Assembly (NCBI GenBank): GCA_001655195.1
Contig: LPNY01000139.1
Coordinates: forward strand, 420,923-484,922
From: Arcobacter sp. EP1
GTDB taxonomy: Bacteria; Campylobacterota; Campylobacteria; Campylobacterales; Arcobacteraceae
Length of the DNA: 64,000 nt
Direction of reading: 5' to 3'
Shown: positions 17,188-28,301 of the stretch, one piece after another
Position numbering within the stretch: the first letter of the stretch is position 1
Layout of the letters: the number at the start of each line of letters is the position of its first letter
The notes under the pieces: model-generated
What the model was told of the DNA's origin: nothing
The model's input: only the letters and a program-made list of their open reading frames with translations
The model's database searches: none
Program-made: the position numbers and the translations under genes

Positions 17188-19035
17188 ATGAATTTAGAAG
17201 AAAAACTCAAAGAACTTCCTAACAGTGCTGGTGTCTATCAATACTTTGATAAAGACGGTCGCCTACTATATATTGGTAAAGCAAAAGTTCTAAAAAACCG
17301 TGTTAAATCTTACTTTAAATTTACACCCCATTTAGCCCCTGCAGATAAACTAGGTGCACGTATTTATAAGATGATATCTGAGGTTACTAGTTTGGAGTGG
17401 ATTGTTGCTCCCAACGAACATGATGCTTTGATTTTAGAAAATTCATTAATCAAACAGTTAAAACCTAAATACAATATTTTATTACGAGATGATAAAACTT
17501 ATCCCTATATTTATATTGATAATAGCGAAGATTTTCCGCGCCTTGAAATCACACGACGAATTCAAAAAAGCAAACAAATAAAATATTTTGGTCCCTACTC
17601 TACAGGGGCACGAGATATGTTGGACTCTATTTATGAGATTGTTCCATTGGTGCAAAAAAAGGCCTGTATTAAAGGCAATGAAGCCTGTCTTTTTTATCAG
17701 ATAAAAAAGTGCCATGCTCCTTGTGAAGGTAAAATTTCAAAAGAAGACTACAGTAAACTCATTGATGAAGCCTTAGAGTATATTTATAATAAGAGTAAAC
17801 TCATCGCTAAACTGCAAGGTAAAATGGAAGAGTACTCAACAGAGTTTCGTTTTGAAGAGGCTATGAAACTTCGTGACCGTATTAAAACTATTGAAAAATC
17901 TGAAATCAAATCGGGTATGGATTTAGCAACCAATGAGAACCTTGATTTGTTTGCTATAAAAACTAACAATAAAAAAGCTGTTATAGTACGACTGTTTATT
18001 CGAGATGGAAAACTAGCGTCTAGTTCTCATAACTTTATCAAACTGGATTTTGTTGATGAAACTATGCAAATAGAGTTAGAAGAAGCCTATGAGAGAGCTA
18101 TCGTTAACTACTATGATAATGAAATTCCAGTGCTTCCAAAAGAAGTACTAGTTGCCAATGATTTAGAAGAAAAAACTGAATTAGAAAACTTTTTACAAGA
18201 ACGTTTTGATAAAAAGATTCCCATCAAATTTCCAAAAAGCGGAAAGAAGAAAGACCTACTCTCTATTGCACTGAATAACTGTGATGAACTGCTCCGTCTT
18301 GATAGTTCTCAAATGCAAAGTAGTGTTTATGAAGAACTTAAATATCTATTCAACCTTCAAACAACACCTCAAAGAGTTGAGAGTTTTGATAACTCACATA
18401 TGATGGGACAAGCAACTGTTGGAGCAATGGTTGTATGGGAAGAAAAGTTTGTTAAAACTGATTTTAGACACTACAATTTAGAATCAAAAGATGAATACAG
18501 TCAAATGAACGAAATGCTCTTACGCCGAGTAGAGAGTTTTGAAAAGAATCCCGCACCTGACCTTTGGATTATTGATGGAGGAGAGACTCTACTAAAACTT
18601 GCATATGATATTGTCGACTCTGTGGGAGTACGACTTGATATCGTCGCCATTGCTAAAGAGAAACTAGATGCAAAAGCTCATAGGGCAAAAGGTGCAGCTA
18701 AAGATGTACTACATTATAAAAGTGAAGGCATTTATAAAAGTCTACGATTAGAGACCAGTGATAAACGGCTTCAGTTTGTACAACGTCAAAGAGACGAAGC
18801 CCACCGTTTTGTTATCAACTTTCATAAAAAACAAAAACGAAAAGAGGATAAACAAATTTCACTGCTTCAACTCAATGGTATCGGGGAAGTTAAGGTAAAA
18901 AAACTACTCAATTATTTCGGGACCTTCGAAAATATCAAAGGTGCATCCATTGAAGAATTAAAAGTGGTTTTAAATGAAAAAGATAGTATCCTTATCTTCA
19001 ATCATTTTAAAACGCAAAACGTAGCAAATACGTAG
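17188..19035 (+). CDS. uvrC: Excinuclease ABC subunit C
   Basis: 615 residues, the normal length. The N-terminal GIY-YIG nuclease domain opens with GVYQYFDKDGRLLYIGKAK (residues 17-35). Central cysteines lie in ACIKGNEACLFYQIKKCHAPC, a UvrB-binding UVR motif lies near FRFEEAMKLRDRI, and the RNase H-like endonuclease region contains SFDNSHMMGQ and WIIDGG. The C-terminus has tandem HhH motifs (LLQLNGIGEVKVKKLLNYFG). UvrC makes both incisions in nucleotide excision repair with UvrA and UvrB. The start codon lies just after the inverted-repeat element. Confidence 0.97.
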   Translation: MNLEEKLKELPNSAGVYQYFDKDGRLLYIGKAKVLKNRVKSYFKFTPHLAPADKLGARIYKMISEVTSLEWIVAPNEHDALILENSLIKQLKPKYNILLRDDKTYPYIYIDNSEDFPRLEITRRIQKSKQIKYFGPYSTGARDMLDSIYEIVPLVQKKACIKGNEACLFYQIKKCHAPCEGKISKEDYSKLIDEALEYIYNKSKLIAKLQGKMEEYSTEFRFEEAMKLRDRIKTIEKSEIKSGMDLATNENLDLFAIKTNNKKAVIVRLFIRDGKLASSSHNFIKLDFVDETMQIELEEAYERAIVNYYDNEIPVLPKEVLVANDLEEKTELENFLQERFDKKIPIKFPKSGKKKDLLSIALNNCDELLRLDSSQMQSSVYEELKYLFNLQTTPQRVESFDNSHMMGQATVGAMVVWEEKFVKTDFRHYNLESKDEYSQMNEMLLRRVESFEKNPAPDLWIIDGGETLLKLAYDIVDSVGVRLDIVAIAKEKLDAKAHRAKGAAKDVLHYKSEGIYKSLRLETSDKRLQFVQRQRDEAHRFVINFHKKQKRKEDKQISLLQLNGIGEVKVKKLLNYFGTFENIKGASIEELKVVLNEKDSILIFNHFKTQNVANT

Positions 19036-19059
19036 CAATATTATATAAGGTAATACTTC

Positions 19060-20082
19060 TTGGCAAAAGTCATATTATATAGAGAAAATTATTTCCACAA
19101 CCTAAAAATAATTTCCCAACAAGCAGGCTCAAAAAATAAAATTGCAGTTGTCTTAAAAGATAATGCCTATGGTCATGGGTTATTAGAGATGGCAACACTA
19201 GCAAATGAGTATGGAATAACAAAAGCAGTTGTTAGAAATTATGATGAAGCAATTATTATCGAAAAATTATTTAGGGAAATCTTAATTTTAGCTGACACTA
19301 GTTTTCACACTTATTCACACACTTTTCACATCACAATCAACAAACTTGAAGATATTTATAGACTCCCCGAAAATACGAACGTTCATATCAAAGTGGATAC
19401 CGGAATGCACCGAAATGGTATTCATAAAAATGAGCTTAAAGAGGCTATTCATGGTATCTGCAAGCAAAACTTAAAATTCACTGGTTGTTTCACACATCAT
19501 CGTAGTGCAGATGAATTATCAACTGATTTCTACTGGCAATCCCATGAATTCGCAATAGTAAAAAAAGAAGTGAAAAAATTATGTGAACAACTTTCTTTAC
19601 CTCTTCCGGCCTTTCATTCGTGTAACTCTTCCGCTTTATTTAGAACTAAGAATTTCGATGAAGATTTTGCACGAGTTGGAATTGCCCAATATGGTTATAT
19701 TGAAAATAATCCTATATTTGATATTCCAAACCTCAAACCTGTTATGTCATTGTGGGGAAATAAGATTTCATCACGAAAAATAACGAAAGGTGAACATGTT
19801 GGTTATGGAGCAACTTATCAAGCACCAAAAGATATGGTTGTAACTAACTATGATGTTGGTTATGGTGATGGTTTTTTACGTATCAGTGGTGAACATGAAT
19901 ATAAAACACATGAAGGGTATCAACTTTTAGGTCGAGTTTCAATGGATAATCTTTCATTGGATTGTGACAAAGAAGAGGTTTGTATTTTTAATGATGTTAA
20001 AGAGTTAGCAAAACTACACAATACAATCTCCTATGAAATAACAACAACACTCAACCCAAGGATAAAAAAAGAGGTACAATGA
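19060..20082 (+). CDS. alr: Alanine racemase
   Basis: 340 residues, starting at a TTG with TAAGG nine bases upstream. The PLP lysine is Lys33 in [40 protein letters not shown] and the C-terminal [10 protein letters not shown] are the expected conserved blocks of the barrel and beta domains. The enzyme supplies D-alanine for peptidoglycan, which links it to the ddl-murF cluster at the far end of the window. It follows uvrC by 24 bases and overlaps the Sel1 gene by four bases (ATGA). Confidence 0.93.
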   Translation: MAKVILYRENYFHNLKIISQQAGSKNKIAVVLKDNAYGHGLLEMATLANEYGITKAVVRNYDEAIIIEKLFREILILADTSFHTYSHTFHITINKLEDIYRLPENTNVHIKVDTGMHRNGIHKNELKEAIHGICKQNLKFTGCFTHHRSADELSTDFYWQSHEFAIVKKEVKKLCEQLSLPLPAFHSCNSSALFRTKNFDEDFARVGIAQYGYIENNPIFDIPNLKPVMSLWGNKISSRKITKGEHVGYGATYQAPKDMVVTNYDVGYGDGFLRISGEHEYKTHEGYQLLGRVSMDNLSLDCDKEEVCIFNDVKELAKLHNTISYEITTTLNPRIKKEVQ

Positions 20083-20753
20083 AAAAGGTAGCCCTATGTT
20101 CATTACTCACTATTTCATTATGGGCATCAAGTGCTTTGCAAATAGCTCAAGAAGCCGAATTACGTCAAGACTATAAAAAAGCCGTACGTTACTATAAAAA
20201 AGCCGCTTTTGAAAACAATGATGCCCAAGCCCATTACAAATTAGGAATTTTTTATTATGAGGGTACAGTTGTTAAACGAAACTTTACACAAACCTATCGA
20301 AGTTTTACCAAAGCCTCTTTATTAGGGCACAAAACAGCGCGTTATAATCTGGGAATTTTTTATGCCAGCAAACGCACACCCTATTTTGATATACAACACG
20401 CCTATAATATTTTTAAAGAGCTGGCCGTTCAAGGGCATGCAGGTGCACAAAATCGCGTGGGGATGTATTTAACCATAGGGATTAATGGTGTTATTGAAAA
20501 AGATTATAAAAAAGCCGTATTATGGCTTGAAAAGTCATCTAAACAAGGGTACGAAAATGCTCACTGTAATTTAGCTTATATGTATGCATCAGGAAAAGGT
20601 GTATGGAAAAATATGGGTAGAGCTCATGCTTTTGCAAAAGATGGTGTAAAAAAGAAAAATCCTCTGTGTATGAAAGTATGGAGAGAGTTTAGTTTAAAGA
20701 AATACCCAGAGGATAAAGGCTTTAAACTAAAATTTTATAATAAACCGCAATAG
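20079..20753 (+). CDS. Secreted Sel1-repeat protein
   Basis: 224 residues with a signal peptide ([19 protein letters not shown]). About four Sel1-like repeats of 36 residues follow, for example near [28 protein letters not shown] and [15 protein letters not shown]. Such solenoids usually bind other proteins, here in the periplasm. The gene overlaps the end of alr, which suggests joint translation. No direct enzymatic role is visible. Confidence 0.8.
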   Translation: MKKVALCSLLTISLWASSALQIAQEAELRQDYKKAVRYYKKAAFENNDAQAHYKLGIFYYEGTVVKRNFTQTYRSFTKASLLGHKTARYNLGIFYASKRTPYFDIQHAYNIFKELAVQGHAGAQNRVGMYLTIGINGVIEKDYKKAVLWLEKSSKQGYENAHCNLAYMYASGKGVWKNMGRAHAFAKDGVKKKNPLCMKVWREFSLKKYPEDKGFKLKFYNKPQ

Positions 20754-20770
20754 GAGTTTTAACTCCTATT
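20749..20770. terminator. Hairpin between convergent genes
   Basis: A perfect 10-bp stem AATAGGAGTT/AACTCCTATT with a two-base loop spans the stop of the Sel1 gene and abuts the chemoreceptor stop. No long T-run follows, so termination strength is uncertain. Confidence 0.5.
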
Positions 20771-23700
20771 ACTCTTCACAATGTACTATTAGTAAATTAT
20801 CTAACTCTGTAAAGATTTTATCCGTTGCATTTTCAATCTTAACCGCTGTTGCTTCTAAGATATCATTATCAATACGCTCATGATTTTGTGTCACATACTC
20901 TTGCACATATCCATGAATCTGCTCATGGGCACTCTTTAAGTCATTCCATGTAGTAGAGTTAGTAAAGCTTTTTCCACTCTCTTCTGTTGCAATAACCCAT
21001 TTACCTAATTTACACGATTTACAATCAACAACATGCCAATGGTCAAAAGTATCTAACTTAGCAAAGTTCGTATCTTTAAAGTTAATATGGTCATTTTTGT
21101 ATTGTGCTATCTCTTGTACTAAATCAAAATCACATACTTGTTTTTTAATCTCTGGATTAAATGTTGCTCGCTCAGTGATATTAATCAATCGAGTAGAGAG
21201 ATCAGAAACCTCTTTAGCTAAATTATCAATAGAGTTTGCTGTTGCAGCATTCTCTTGGGTTGTTCTATCTAAACTATTAACAGCATCATTAATTTGAGCC
21301 ATTCCCTCTTTTTGTTCACGACTTGATATGGTAACTGTATCAATAATCTCTTTGGTCTCTACGATTTTTTTGTTTAACTCAGTATATCCACCTATCATTT
21401 TTGTCGCCGCATCTTTACCTGCATGTGATTTTTGGGTTGCATCTTCAACCAGTTCTTTAATATCTTTAGCAGCTTCTGCAGACCTACTTGCAAGGTTTCG
21501 TACCTCTTGAGCAACAACAGCAAACCCTTTACCAGCTTCACCAGCAGTTGCCGCTTCAACAGCTGCATTGAGGGATAGAATATTTGTTTGGAAGGCAATT
21601 TGGTCAATCACTTCGATTGCTTCATTAATTGCCGTTACTTTACTGTTAATTTCATCCATTGAGCTTGCAGTTTGAGAGGCTAATGCTCTTCCTGTATCAG
21701 CAGAACTATTTAACTCATCTGCAAGACGAGACATATTAATCACGTTATCACTACTGTTTTCAATATTTGAAGTAATCTCTTCAATAGCAGCTGCTGTCTC
21801 CTCTAATGATGCCGCTTGTGCATTTGAAGAAGTAGAAAGGCTTTTAGACGAAGAGGTTAAAACATTGGTTGATTGAGTTAACTCTTCTCCTGCATTTGAA
21901 ATCATTGCCATCAATTGAGAAACTGATGTTCCTAATAGTACGGAAGAGGTAATTAATGACCCCATATCACCATTCATACCACGTTTTTCATTTTCATTTA
22001 ATGCAAAGTCATAGTTACCACCAGCATAATTATCAAGAATTTTATTAATACTATCTAATTTAATTTTTGTCTCTTTTAACATGTTATTGATATTGTTTCG
22101 TAGTTTTTCAACCTCTTGGGTTGCACCTTTTTCTTTAATAGTGTAACAGAAGAATCCACTTTTGATTTTTGCCATAACATCATCTATCTCTTGCACAACT
22201 TTTTTATCTTGTTCAATAATAAATGCTGTTTTTTCAATCTGTTCATTCATATCAGCAGTCATTTGTGCAAACTCATCAGAGCCAACTACAACCATTGGCT
22301 TTAAATAATCTTTTTCTCGAATAGCGTACTGGAAAAAGAATCCTAATCCCTCTTTAAAGTCTTTTAGGGACTTTAAGATGTTGATTGTAATTCCTCGACT
22401 CATAAATAGTACAACTAAGAGTGTCAAAATTGTAAATGACCAAATAAAAATTAGACTGTTTTGTGCTTCATCTTTTAGAGTTTCAATATTTTTTAACAAC
22501 GATGTAGCTAAATAATCATCAATTTTTTTAAGTTTATTAATTTTTAGTGTGATTTGTTCGAACCAATAAGTTGGGTCAATATTAAATCCACCAATAGTCG
22601 TAACACCTAGAGCAACGTCTCGCATACGTTGAACTTCATCAACTGGTTTACCTTGTACTGTATCAATATAGAATTTATAAACTTCACTTCGAGCTGACGC
22701 TTTAAATGACGTTAAATAAGATTTTTGCTCAGTTGTTAAAACAATAAACTTTCGTTTCATTCCTGGTAAAAACTTATTTCGTGCAAAAGTATTTGATAAC
22801 ACTGCTCGCTCAATCCCTGCTCGTTCTTTTGCCATCAAGAAGTTATAAAATGCCGTTAAGTCCTGACTCTCTTCAACATCTGTTGATTGTTTGATAATCA
22901 AAGCAATAGTATCTAAGAACTGCGCATTCATTCCTGTGTAGTATCCAATAGCATCTTTAGCTGAAATATCTAGAGCACTCACCTTTTGGCGCATCGCTTT
23001 TAAGTGTTTTAGTTTTGATAATGAGGCATTAAGGTTATCCCTAAAAACTTTTGGATAGTTATTTAAATTGACATTTTTTAAATATTTTTCTAATAAATCA
23101 ATTCTAAAAGAAGTAAGCTTTCTTTGGTCAGGTAATTTTTTAACAAACTTTTTCCCACCACTACCAATAAATCCAGCTGTGGCACCTCTCTCTTTTTGTG
23201 TTTCATGAAGTAAATTTGAAATATTACTGATAATATTAACACCAATTAAAAGTTCAGCATTATTAATAGTTAAGTTATCTCGAATATGATTTTCAACTTG
23301 TTTAAGTAGGTTAATCTTTTTAGTAATCGTATCAAACCAGTAAATTGGATCTAAACCAAATCCACCAATTTCATTGGCTGTTAATAGAATATTTCGAATA
23401 CGGTTTACCTCTTCAACATCTTTACCTTTTAGTGTTGTATCATAAAATTTATTAGCATCAGTTGTTGCATAATAACTAAAGGTTTTCATATATGAATTTT
23501 GTGCAGAGATTAGGTCATTGAGTTTTGTTCTCATTCCTGTCCCAAAGGAGTCTCGGCTTAAAGTATTTGCTCCTACTGCTCGCTCAATTCCTGCTCGCTC
23601 TTTTGATAAAAGGAAACTTGAATAGGCAGTGATTTGTTGTGTAATAACTGCATTATCAGACAGTTTAGCAATAGCAACAACATTATCTAATAAAATTCCA

Positions 23701-24158
23701 TTCATTTTTGTATAGTAACCAATAGCTTTTCCTACTGCAATAGATTGACTATCAACTTGAGGACGAATAGAGTTTAGCTTTTTAAAGCGGTTAATTGCAT
23801 CATTCATACGCTCATTAAATGCTTTTGGATAAAGAGAGAAATCAATTGTTTCATTGACTTTAATTAATTCATCGAACTTGCTATTTGCTAGTACTCGTTG
23901 TTTCAATAATGAATCTTTAAATTTCTTTCCTTTACTTCCAAGAAAGCCTGCTGTCATTCCCCGCTCTTTTTGTGTTTCATGGAGTAAAAAAGAGATTTTT
24001 GTTGCTAGATTAGCAATATCATTTATACGATTCATTCGTTTAAGCTCAGCATAAGTACCACTAATATTGACAACTGCAAAATAGAGTAAACCCAATAATG
24101 GTAAGAGAATAAGAATAATCAACTTTTGTTTGATTTTTATATTTCCAAAGAAATTCAT
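20769..24158 (-). CDS. Very large chemoreceptor: tandem NIT, MCP signalling and CZB domains
   Basis: 1129 residues. A transmembrane helix (about 10-32) precedes two successive NIT (nitrate/nitrite-sensing type) domains. Each has HETQKERG(M/A)TAGF(L/I)GS, AIGYYT.MN and [10 protein letters not shown] blocks (about 45-285 and 310-560). A second helix lies near 565-585, followed by a HAMP-like region, a methyl-accepting signalling hairpin with [20 protein letters not shown], and a C-terminal CZB zinc-binding domain ([13 protein letters not shown]). It should report to CheA/CheW. The tandem NIT arrangement with no helix between the copies is unusual; one NIT domain is typical. Confidence 0.88.
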   Translation of the reverse strand: MNFFGNIKIKQKLIILILLPLLGLLYFAVVNISGTYAELKRMNRINDIANLATKISFLLHETQKERGMTAGFLGSKGKKFKDSLLKQRVLANSKFDELIKVNETIDFSLYPKAFNERMNDAINRFKKLNSIRPQVDSQSIAVGKAIGYYTKMNGILLDNVVAIAKLSDNAVITQQITAYSSFLLSKERAGIERAVGANTLSRDSFGTGMRTKLNDLISAQNSYMKTFSYYATTDANKFYDTTLKGKDVEEVNRIRNILLTANEIGGFGLDPIYWFDTITKKINLLKQVENHIRDNLTINNAELLIGVNIISNISNLLHETQKERGATAGFIGSGGKKFVKKLPDQRKLTSFRIDLLEKYLKNVNLNNYPKVFRDNLNASLSKLKHLKAMRQKVSALDISAKDAIGYYTGMNAQFLDTIALIIKQSTDVEESQDLTAFYNFLMAKERAGIERAVLSNTFARNKFLPGMKRKFIVLTTEQKSYLTSFKASARSEVYKFYIDTVQGKPVDEVQRMRDVALGVTTIGGFNIDPTYWFEQITLKINKLKKIDDYLATSLLKNIETLKDEAQNSLIFIWSFTILTLLVVLFMSRGITINILKSLKDFKEGLGFFFQYAIREKDYLKPMVVVGSDEFAQMTADMNEQIEKTAFIIEQDKKVVQEIDDVMAKIKSGFFCYTIKEKGATQEVEKLRNNINNMLKETKIKLDSINKILDNYAGGNYDFALNENEKRGMNGDMGSLITSSVLLGTSVSQLMAMISNAGEELTQSTNVLTSSSKSLSTSSNAQAASLEETAAAIEEITSNIENSSDNVINMSRLADELNSSADTGRALASQTASSMDEINSKVTAINEAIEVIDQIAFQTNILSLNAAVEAATAGEAGKGFAVVAQEVRNLASRSAEAAKDIKELVEDATQKSHAGKDAATKMIGGYTELNKKIVETKEIIDTVTISSREQKEGMAQINDAVNSLDRTTQENAATANSIDNLAKEVSDLSTRLINITERATFNPEIKKQVCDFDLVQEIAQYKNDHINFKDTNFAKLDTFDHWHVVDCKSCKLGKWVIATEESGKSFTNSTTWNDLKSAHEQIHGYVQEYVTQNHERIDNDILEATAVKIENATDKIFTELDNLLIVHCEE

Positions 24159-24218
24159 AAAGCGTCCTTTAACCTTCGTTAAGAAATATTATATACAAAG
24201 GAGCTTTAAAGTAAATAA

Positions 24219-24974
24219 CTAATTTACTAATTTAAATAAATCTGTAAGTTTATACTCTATTTTTTCACTTATTAGATGTTGGATGATCTTATTAAACTCT
24301 TTATGAAGTAGCTTTTCATCGTAAGAACTCAAAGATAACACAACATTACGTTGTGTCCCTACTATTTTAGGCAAAGAAGAGAGTTCAATAGTTTTTGGTA
24401 GGTTTTGCATCAAAGGTATCAAATCATTTTCACTACACTGTGCTGTTAATGTTAAACGTGATTTTATATAATTATTTTTGGGATAATGTTTTTCTAGAGC
24501 TTCTTCAATCATAGCCTGACTCATGGAAGGGAAACCAGGTGTAAAAAAGAATCGGTTCTCTAAATAAAATCCCGGTACGTTATTCACTACATTTTTAAGT
24601 AGCTTCGCACCAATAGGAAGATGTGCCATATTTATACGATGAGGATAAGCTTCGTCTTTAAACTGGTTTTTGATTAATGTTTGCGCTTCTTTGTGGAACT
24701 GCATTTGCCCATTTGTAAATGCCCTAGCGGCAACCTTACGAGTGTAATCATCAGGAGTAGAACCAATACCTCCAAAACAGAACATGACACTATTTTCATC
24801 TACTTGAATCAGTTTAAAAATGTCGTACATAAAGTTTGGATCATCATCAATAACAAATGAGGCTTTATGATTCCATCCTCGTTTTAAGAGTTGCTCATTC
24901 AAAAAAGAAAAATGGGCATCTTTACGACGCCCATTTAAAAGTTCGGTTCCAATAATGACCGAATAAAAATTCAT
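24219..24974 (-). CDS. CinA N-terminal-like molybdopterin-binding domain protein
   Basis: 251 residues. The MoCF/MoaB-like fold is indicated by the opening SVIIGTELLNGRRKD, then FCFGGIGSTPDDYTRKV with the GG-x2-TxDD signature, and NVPGFYLENRFFFTPGFPSM. The C-terminal deamidase domain of full CinA is absent, so this is the stand-alone COG1058 form, sometimes linked to NMN or ADP-ribose pyrophosphatase activity. It starts 13 bases downstream of adk on the same strand. Confidence 0.8.
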   Translation of the reverse strand: MNFYSVIIGTELLNGRRKDAHFSFLNEQLLKRGWNHKASFVIDDDPNFMYDIFKLIQVDENSVMFCFGGIGSTPDDYTRKVAARAFTNGQMQFHKEAQTLIKNQFKDEAYPHRINMAHLPIGAKLLKNVVNNVPGFYLENRFFFTPGFPSMSQAMIEEALEKHYPKNNYIKSRLTLTAQCSENDLIPLMQNLPKTIELSSLPKIVGTQRNVVLSLSSYDEKLLHKEFNKIIQHLISEKIEYKLTDLFKLVN

Positions 24975-24987
24975 AAGTTATCTTCTA

Positions 24988-25572
24988 TTAGATTCGTGAC
25001 TGAACAAAACTATCCATTTGTTCTACAATTTCTTCAATGGTACCCTCACCTGAGATAACTTTTAAAAGATCTTTTTGTCCATAGAATTCTTGAATTTGCG
25101 CTAATGGTTCTGTGTAGAGTTTCATACGGTTTAAGAAGACTTCTTCGTTATCATCTGCTCGCACAATTTCAGCATCAGCAGCTCGCCCTAAAACTCTTTG
25201 AAAAGCTGTGTCTTGAGAGACTTCAACTTCAATAACATTGACAAGCTCAACCTCAGTTTCATTTTCTAAATACTTATCTAGCTCTGTCATCTGCTCAATT
25301 GATCGTGGGTATCCATCAATCACAATCACATCTGTTGGTGCTTTTTTAATTGCCCCAACAATTGTTTCAATTACAATTTCAATAGGTACAATTTTACCTT
25401 TAGAAACAAATGAGTCAATTCTCTCTCCTCGTTTACTTCCACTTGCAATTTCAGCACGTAACATATCACCTGTTGAATAGTGTGTAATTGTGTCGTGTTT
25501 TTGGGCAATTAACTCAGCATCTGTCGTTTTTCCAGAACCAGGAGCTCCAATAATTAAAAAAAGTTTTTTCAT
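24988..25572 (-). CDS. adk: Adenylate kinase
   Basis: 194 residues. The P-loop GAPGSGKT is at 9-16, TGDMLR and DGYPRS mark the AMP-binding and core regions, and GRAADAEIVRADDNEEVFLNRM forms a short LID without zinc cysteines. It is the short-type enzyme. It interconverts ATP plus AMP and two ADP. In many bacteria adk sits beside secY; here it lies 11 kb from the ribosomal operon, upstream of the CinA-like gene. Confidence 0.95.
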   Translation of the reverse strand: MKKLFLIIGAPGSGKTTDAELIAQKHDTITHYSTGDMLRAEIASGSKRGERIDSFVSKGKIVPIEIVIETIVGAIKKAPTDVIVIDGYPRSIEQMTELDKYLENETEVELVNVIEVEVSQDTAFQRVLGRAADAEIVRADDNEEVFLNRMKLYTEPLAQIQEFYGQKDLLKVISGEGTIEEIVEQMDSFVQSRI

Positions 25573-25662
25573 AATATCCCTTGATTTGAATCTATTGTTT
25601 CAATTTTAAAGATGGCATTATAACCAAAATGAACTTATCTAAAAAAGAAGTTCTTTATTAAA

Positions 25663-27393
25663 TTAGCTTTGCATTCCCGAAGAACTACATTTTCTTCGTT
25701 GATTATATTTTTTATCAATGACAATTGCTTTTTGTTTCTCTTTTCGTGCTCGATCTTTTTCTACAAAAATTTTCTTGCGTGTTACTGGGTCCATTTCAGT
25801 GTAATACATCACAGAAGAGTATGTTCCAGGCGTTGGAGTAAAGACTTGGGCTTGTTCGGGATTCATTTTGAGTTCATGGGTTGTAAACTGTTTGAGCTCA
25901 TGCATATCACGTTCTTCACAACCTGGATGTGCTGCAATTAAGTAGTAGGTCAAGAACTGTTTTTTACCAGACTCTTTATTTAACTTGTCATACATACGTT
26001 TAAAATCAATTAAAGGCTGTTTCCCAGGTTTTCCCATGAGATTTAAAACTCTATCAGAGGTGTGTTCAGGAGCTACTTTCATTTGACCTGAGATATGGTG
26101 ATCTACTAACTGTTTTAAATAATCATACCCATGTTTTTTATCTGCTGCTATAAAATCATATCGAATTCCAGAAGCCACAAAAGCTTTTTTAATACCAGGG
26201 ACTTTTCTCACCTTTTGCAGAAGTTTTAAATGTCGTGAGTGGTCAACTTTCATCACCTTACAAAGGCGTTCAAAATCCACACACCTAATATCATCACAGG
26301 TACCTTTTTTAAGCTTTTTTCCACACTCATACCCATACATGTTTGCTGTTGGTCCTCCAACATCAGAGATAACCCCTTTGAAGTCTTTATATTTTGTAAA
26401 CTCTTTGGCTTCTTGTAAAATATTGTTTTCACTTCGTGTTCGTATTGTTCGTCCTTGATGAACTCCAATCGCACAAAAATTACACTCACCCCAACATCCG
26501 TGGTGAGTTTGAATAGAGAATTTTATGGTCTCTAAACATTTTACTTTTCCTTGTGGTCTATGATATGGATGCAGTTCTCGTGTAAAGGGTAAATTTGCCA
26601 CGTCGTCCATCTCTTTTTCATCCAAATAATCACAAGGTGGGTTTTGAATGCTATAACGGCTATCTACTTTTTGAGAAAGTCCTTTTGCATTAATAGGGTC
26701 ATTATTTTGATAAAAGGCATCAAAAAGATCAATGTATTTCTCTTTATCTTTTAAACATTCATCGTGACTTGGTATTTGGATATATTCTAAAACAGGCTCT
26801 TTAGAGATATAACAAACACCTCGAACACTTTTTGGGTCATCACCATTGGCTAATGCTTTGGTAAACTCTTCAATAGCAATCTCACCCATACCATAAATCA
26901 AATAGTCTGCTTTAGCATCAAAAAGAATAGGTTTTCGTAATTTATTACTCCAAAAATCATAATGAGTAACACGACGAAGCGAGGCTTCAATCCCACCTAA
27001 AACAATAGGTGCAGTATTTTTAAAATGACGACGTATTAAGTTAGAGTAAACTAACGCCGCTCGATCAGGTCGTTTGTCATTTTTACCCCCTGGTGTATAA
27101 TCATCAGAGTTTCGAAACTTTTTTGTTGCAGTGTAGTTAGAAACCATAGAATCAATACTTCCACCACTCACACCCCAATAAAGTCGAGGCTCTCCTAAAC
27201 GTTTGATATCATCACTGTCAATATCAGGCTGACCAATAATTCCAACACTAAATCCCAGTTTTTCTAAAATTCTTCCAACAACTGCAACACCAATAAATGG
27301 AGAGTCAATATAAGCATCACCACTGACTAAAATAACATCTAACTGCTCAATTCCTTGACTATCTAATTCTTCTTTGGTTGTGGGTAAAAACAT
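25663..27393 (-). CDS. ygiQ: YgiQ-family radical SAM protein
   Basis: 576 residues. The N-terminal half resembles a B12-binding-like domain (DAYIDSPFIGVAVVGRIL). The radical SAM cluster is CWGECNFC (CX3CX2C) followed by HQGRTIRTRS, and the C-terminal region KVAPEHTSDRVL and ATP-like QVFTPTPGTYSS are typical for YgiQ. It is shorter than the E. coli protein because the basic C-terminal tail is reduced. The reaction is not known. The stop lies 90 bases upstream of adk on the same strand. Confidence 0.88.
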   Translation of the reverse strand: MFLPTTKEELDSQGIEQLDVILVSGDAYIDSPFIGVAVVGRILEKLGFSVGIIGQPDIDSDDIKRLGEPRLYWGVSGGSIDSMVSNYTATKKFRNSDDYTPGGKNDKRPDRAALVYSNLIRRHFKNTAPIVLGGIEASLRRVTHYDFWSNKLRKPILFDAKADYLIYGMGEIAIEEFTKALANGDDPKSVRGVCYISKEPVLEYIQIPSHDECLKDKEKYIDLFDAFYQNNDPINAKGLSQKVDSRYSIQNPPCDYLDEKEMDDVANLPFTRELHPYHRPQGKVKCLETIKFSIQTHHGCWGECNFCAIGVHQGRTIRTRSENNILQEAKEFTKYKDFKGVISDVGGPTANMYGYECGKKLKKGTCDDIRCVDFERLCKVMKVDHSRHLKLLQKVRKVPGIKKAFVASGIRYDFIAADKKHGYDYLKQLVDHHISGQMKVAPEHTSDRVLNLMGKPGKQPLIDFKRMYDKLNKESGKKQFLTYYLIAAHPGCEERDMHELKQFTTHELKMNPEQAQVFTPTPGTYSSVMYYTEMDPVTRKKIFVEKDRARKEKQKAIVIDKKYNQRRKCSSSGMQS

Positions 27394-27428
27394 ATCTCTT
27401 CTTTTAATTTTTGCTATTGTTGCTGTAG

Positions 27429-28253
27429 TTACTTAAGACGACTGATAGATTTTTTCTTGACCTCTTCAGCAAAAAGGTATAAGTTTCCCATCCAGTCATA
27501 TTTAAAGATTTCACTCTTTACGATTCGAGCATTGGCATTGGTTGAAATTGATTTGACAATATTTCTTGGCGTTTTATAATCAGTTAAAATAGCTCGTACA
27601 TTTCTTTTTTGACTTTTTTTAATAAAACGTGGAATTTCATCGGCATCTAAAACACGACTCTCAACTTTGTATAAAGGAAAATCAAAACGTCGTGCAAAAT
27701 AACCCCAATGGTCATCAAAAGCATACATGGAGAAATTAACATCACTATAAAGTTTTTTTATTTTTAAGTAAATTTCATCCAATTCCAGTAAAAACTTATT
27801 GTAGTTATTTTCATAAAAGCTTCTATTTTTAGGATCTTTTTGTGAAAGTTTTAGGAAAATAGTTTTAGAAATATCTCGTATTTTTAAAGGATCCATCCAA
27901 ACATACGGATTAACTTTTCCATCACTTTTTATCTTTTTGACATCTTTTGACATATCAAAAATTTCTAGTTTTGTATTGATGTTTTTTAATTCATCTAAAA
28001 ACTGTTTTTCAATATCTAATCCCATTGTCATATAAATATCGGACTCAGCTAACTTTTTTAGGGTCAATTGTTTGAATTTAACTTCAAAATTTGACTCTTT
28101 AAAGATTGTTTTGATAATAATCTTATCTTTAGCAATCTTTTGTAGAAAATATTTTTGAGGCTCGACAGTTACAATAATAACTGGCTTTTGAGCAAAAAGT
28201 GCTAAGGAAAAAAAAGATGAAAATAAAATCAGTGAGAGTAAAAGCTTTTTCAT
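27429..28253 (-). CDS. Periplasmic metal-binding protein, ZnuA-like
   Basis: 274 residues with a signal peptide (MKKLLLSLILFSSFFSLALFA). Features of cluster A-I solute receptors are present: VTVEPQKYFLQKIAKD, NPYVWMDPL, a long backbone helix, and AFDDHWGYFARRF. The usual first histidine of the ZnuA/TroA metal site (VxPHP or similar) is not obvious; DDHWGY and the WMDP region supply possible ligands. No ABC permease or ATPase genes adjoin it, so partner and metal are unknown. Confidence 0.72.
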   Translation of the reverse strand: MKKLLLSLILFSSFFSLALFAQKPVIIVTVEPQKYFLQKIAKDKIIIKTIFKESNFEVKFKQLTLKKLAESDIYMTMGLDIEKQFLDELKNINTKLEIFDMSKDVKKIKSDGKVNPYVWMDPLKIRDISKTIFLKLSQKDPKNRSFYENNYNKFLLELDEIYLKIKKLYSDVNFSMYAFDDHWGYFARRFDFPLYKVESRVLDADEIPRFIKKSQKRNVRAILTDYKTPRNIVKSISTNANARIVKSEIFKYDWMGNLYLFAEEVKKKSISRLK

Positions 28254-28266
28254 AAGTATAGTGTAT

Positions 28267-28294
28267 AAAAAAGGAGTTAAAACTCCTCTTTTAT
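28267..28294 (-). terminator. Intrinsic terminator of aspS
   Basis: Read on the minus strand: GGAGTTTTAACTCC followed by six T, between the aspS stop and the start of the ZnuA-like gene. Confidence 0.75.
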
Positions 28295-28301
28295 TTTTAG
28301 A

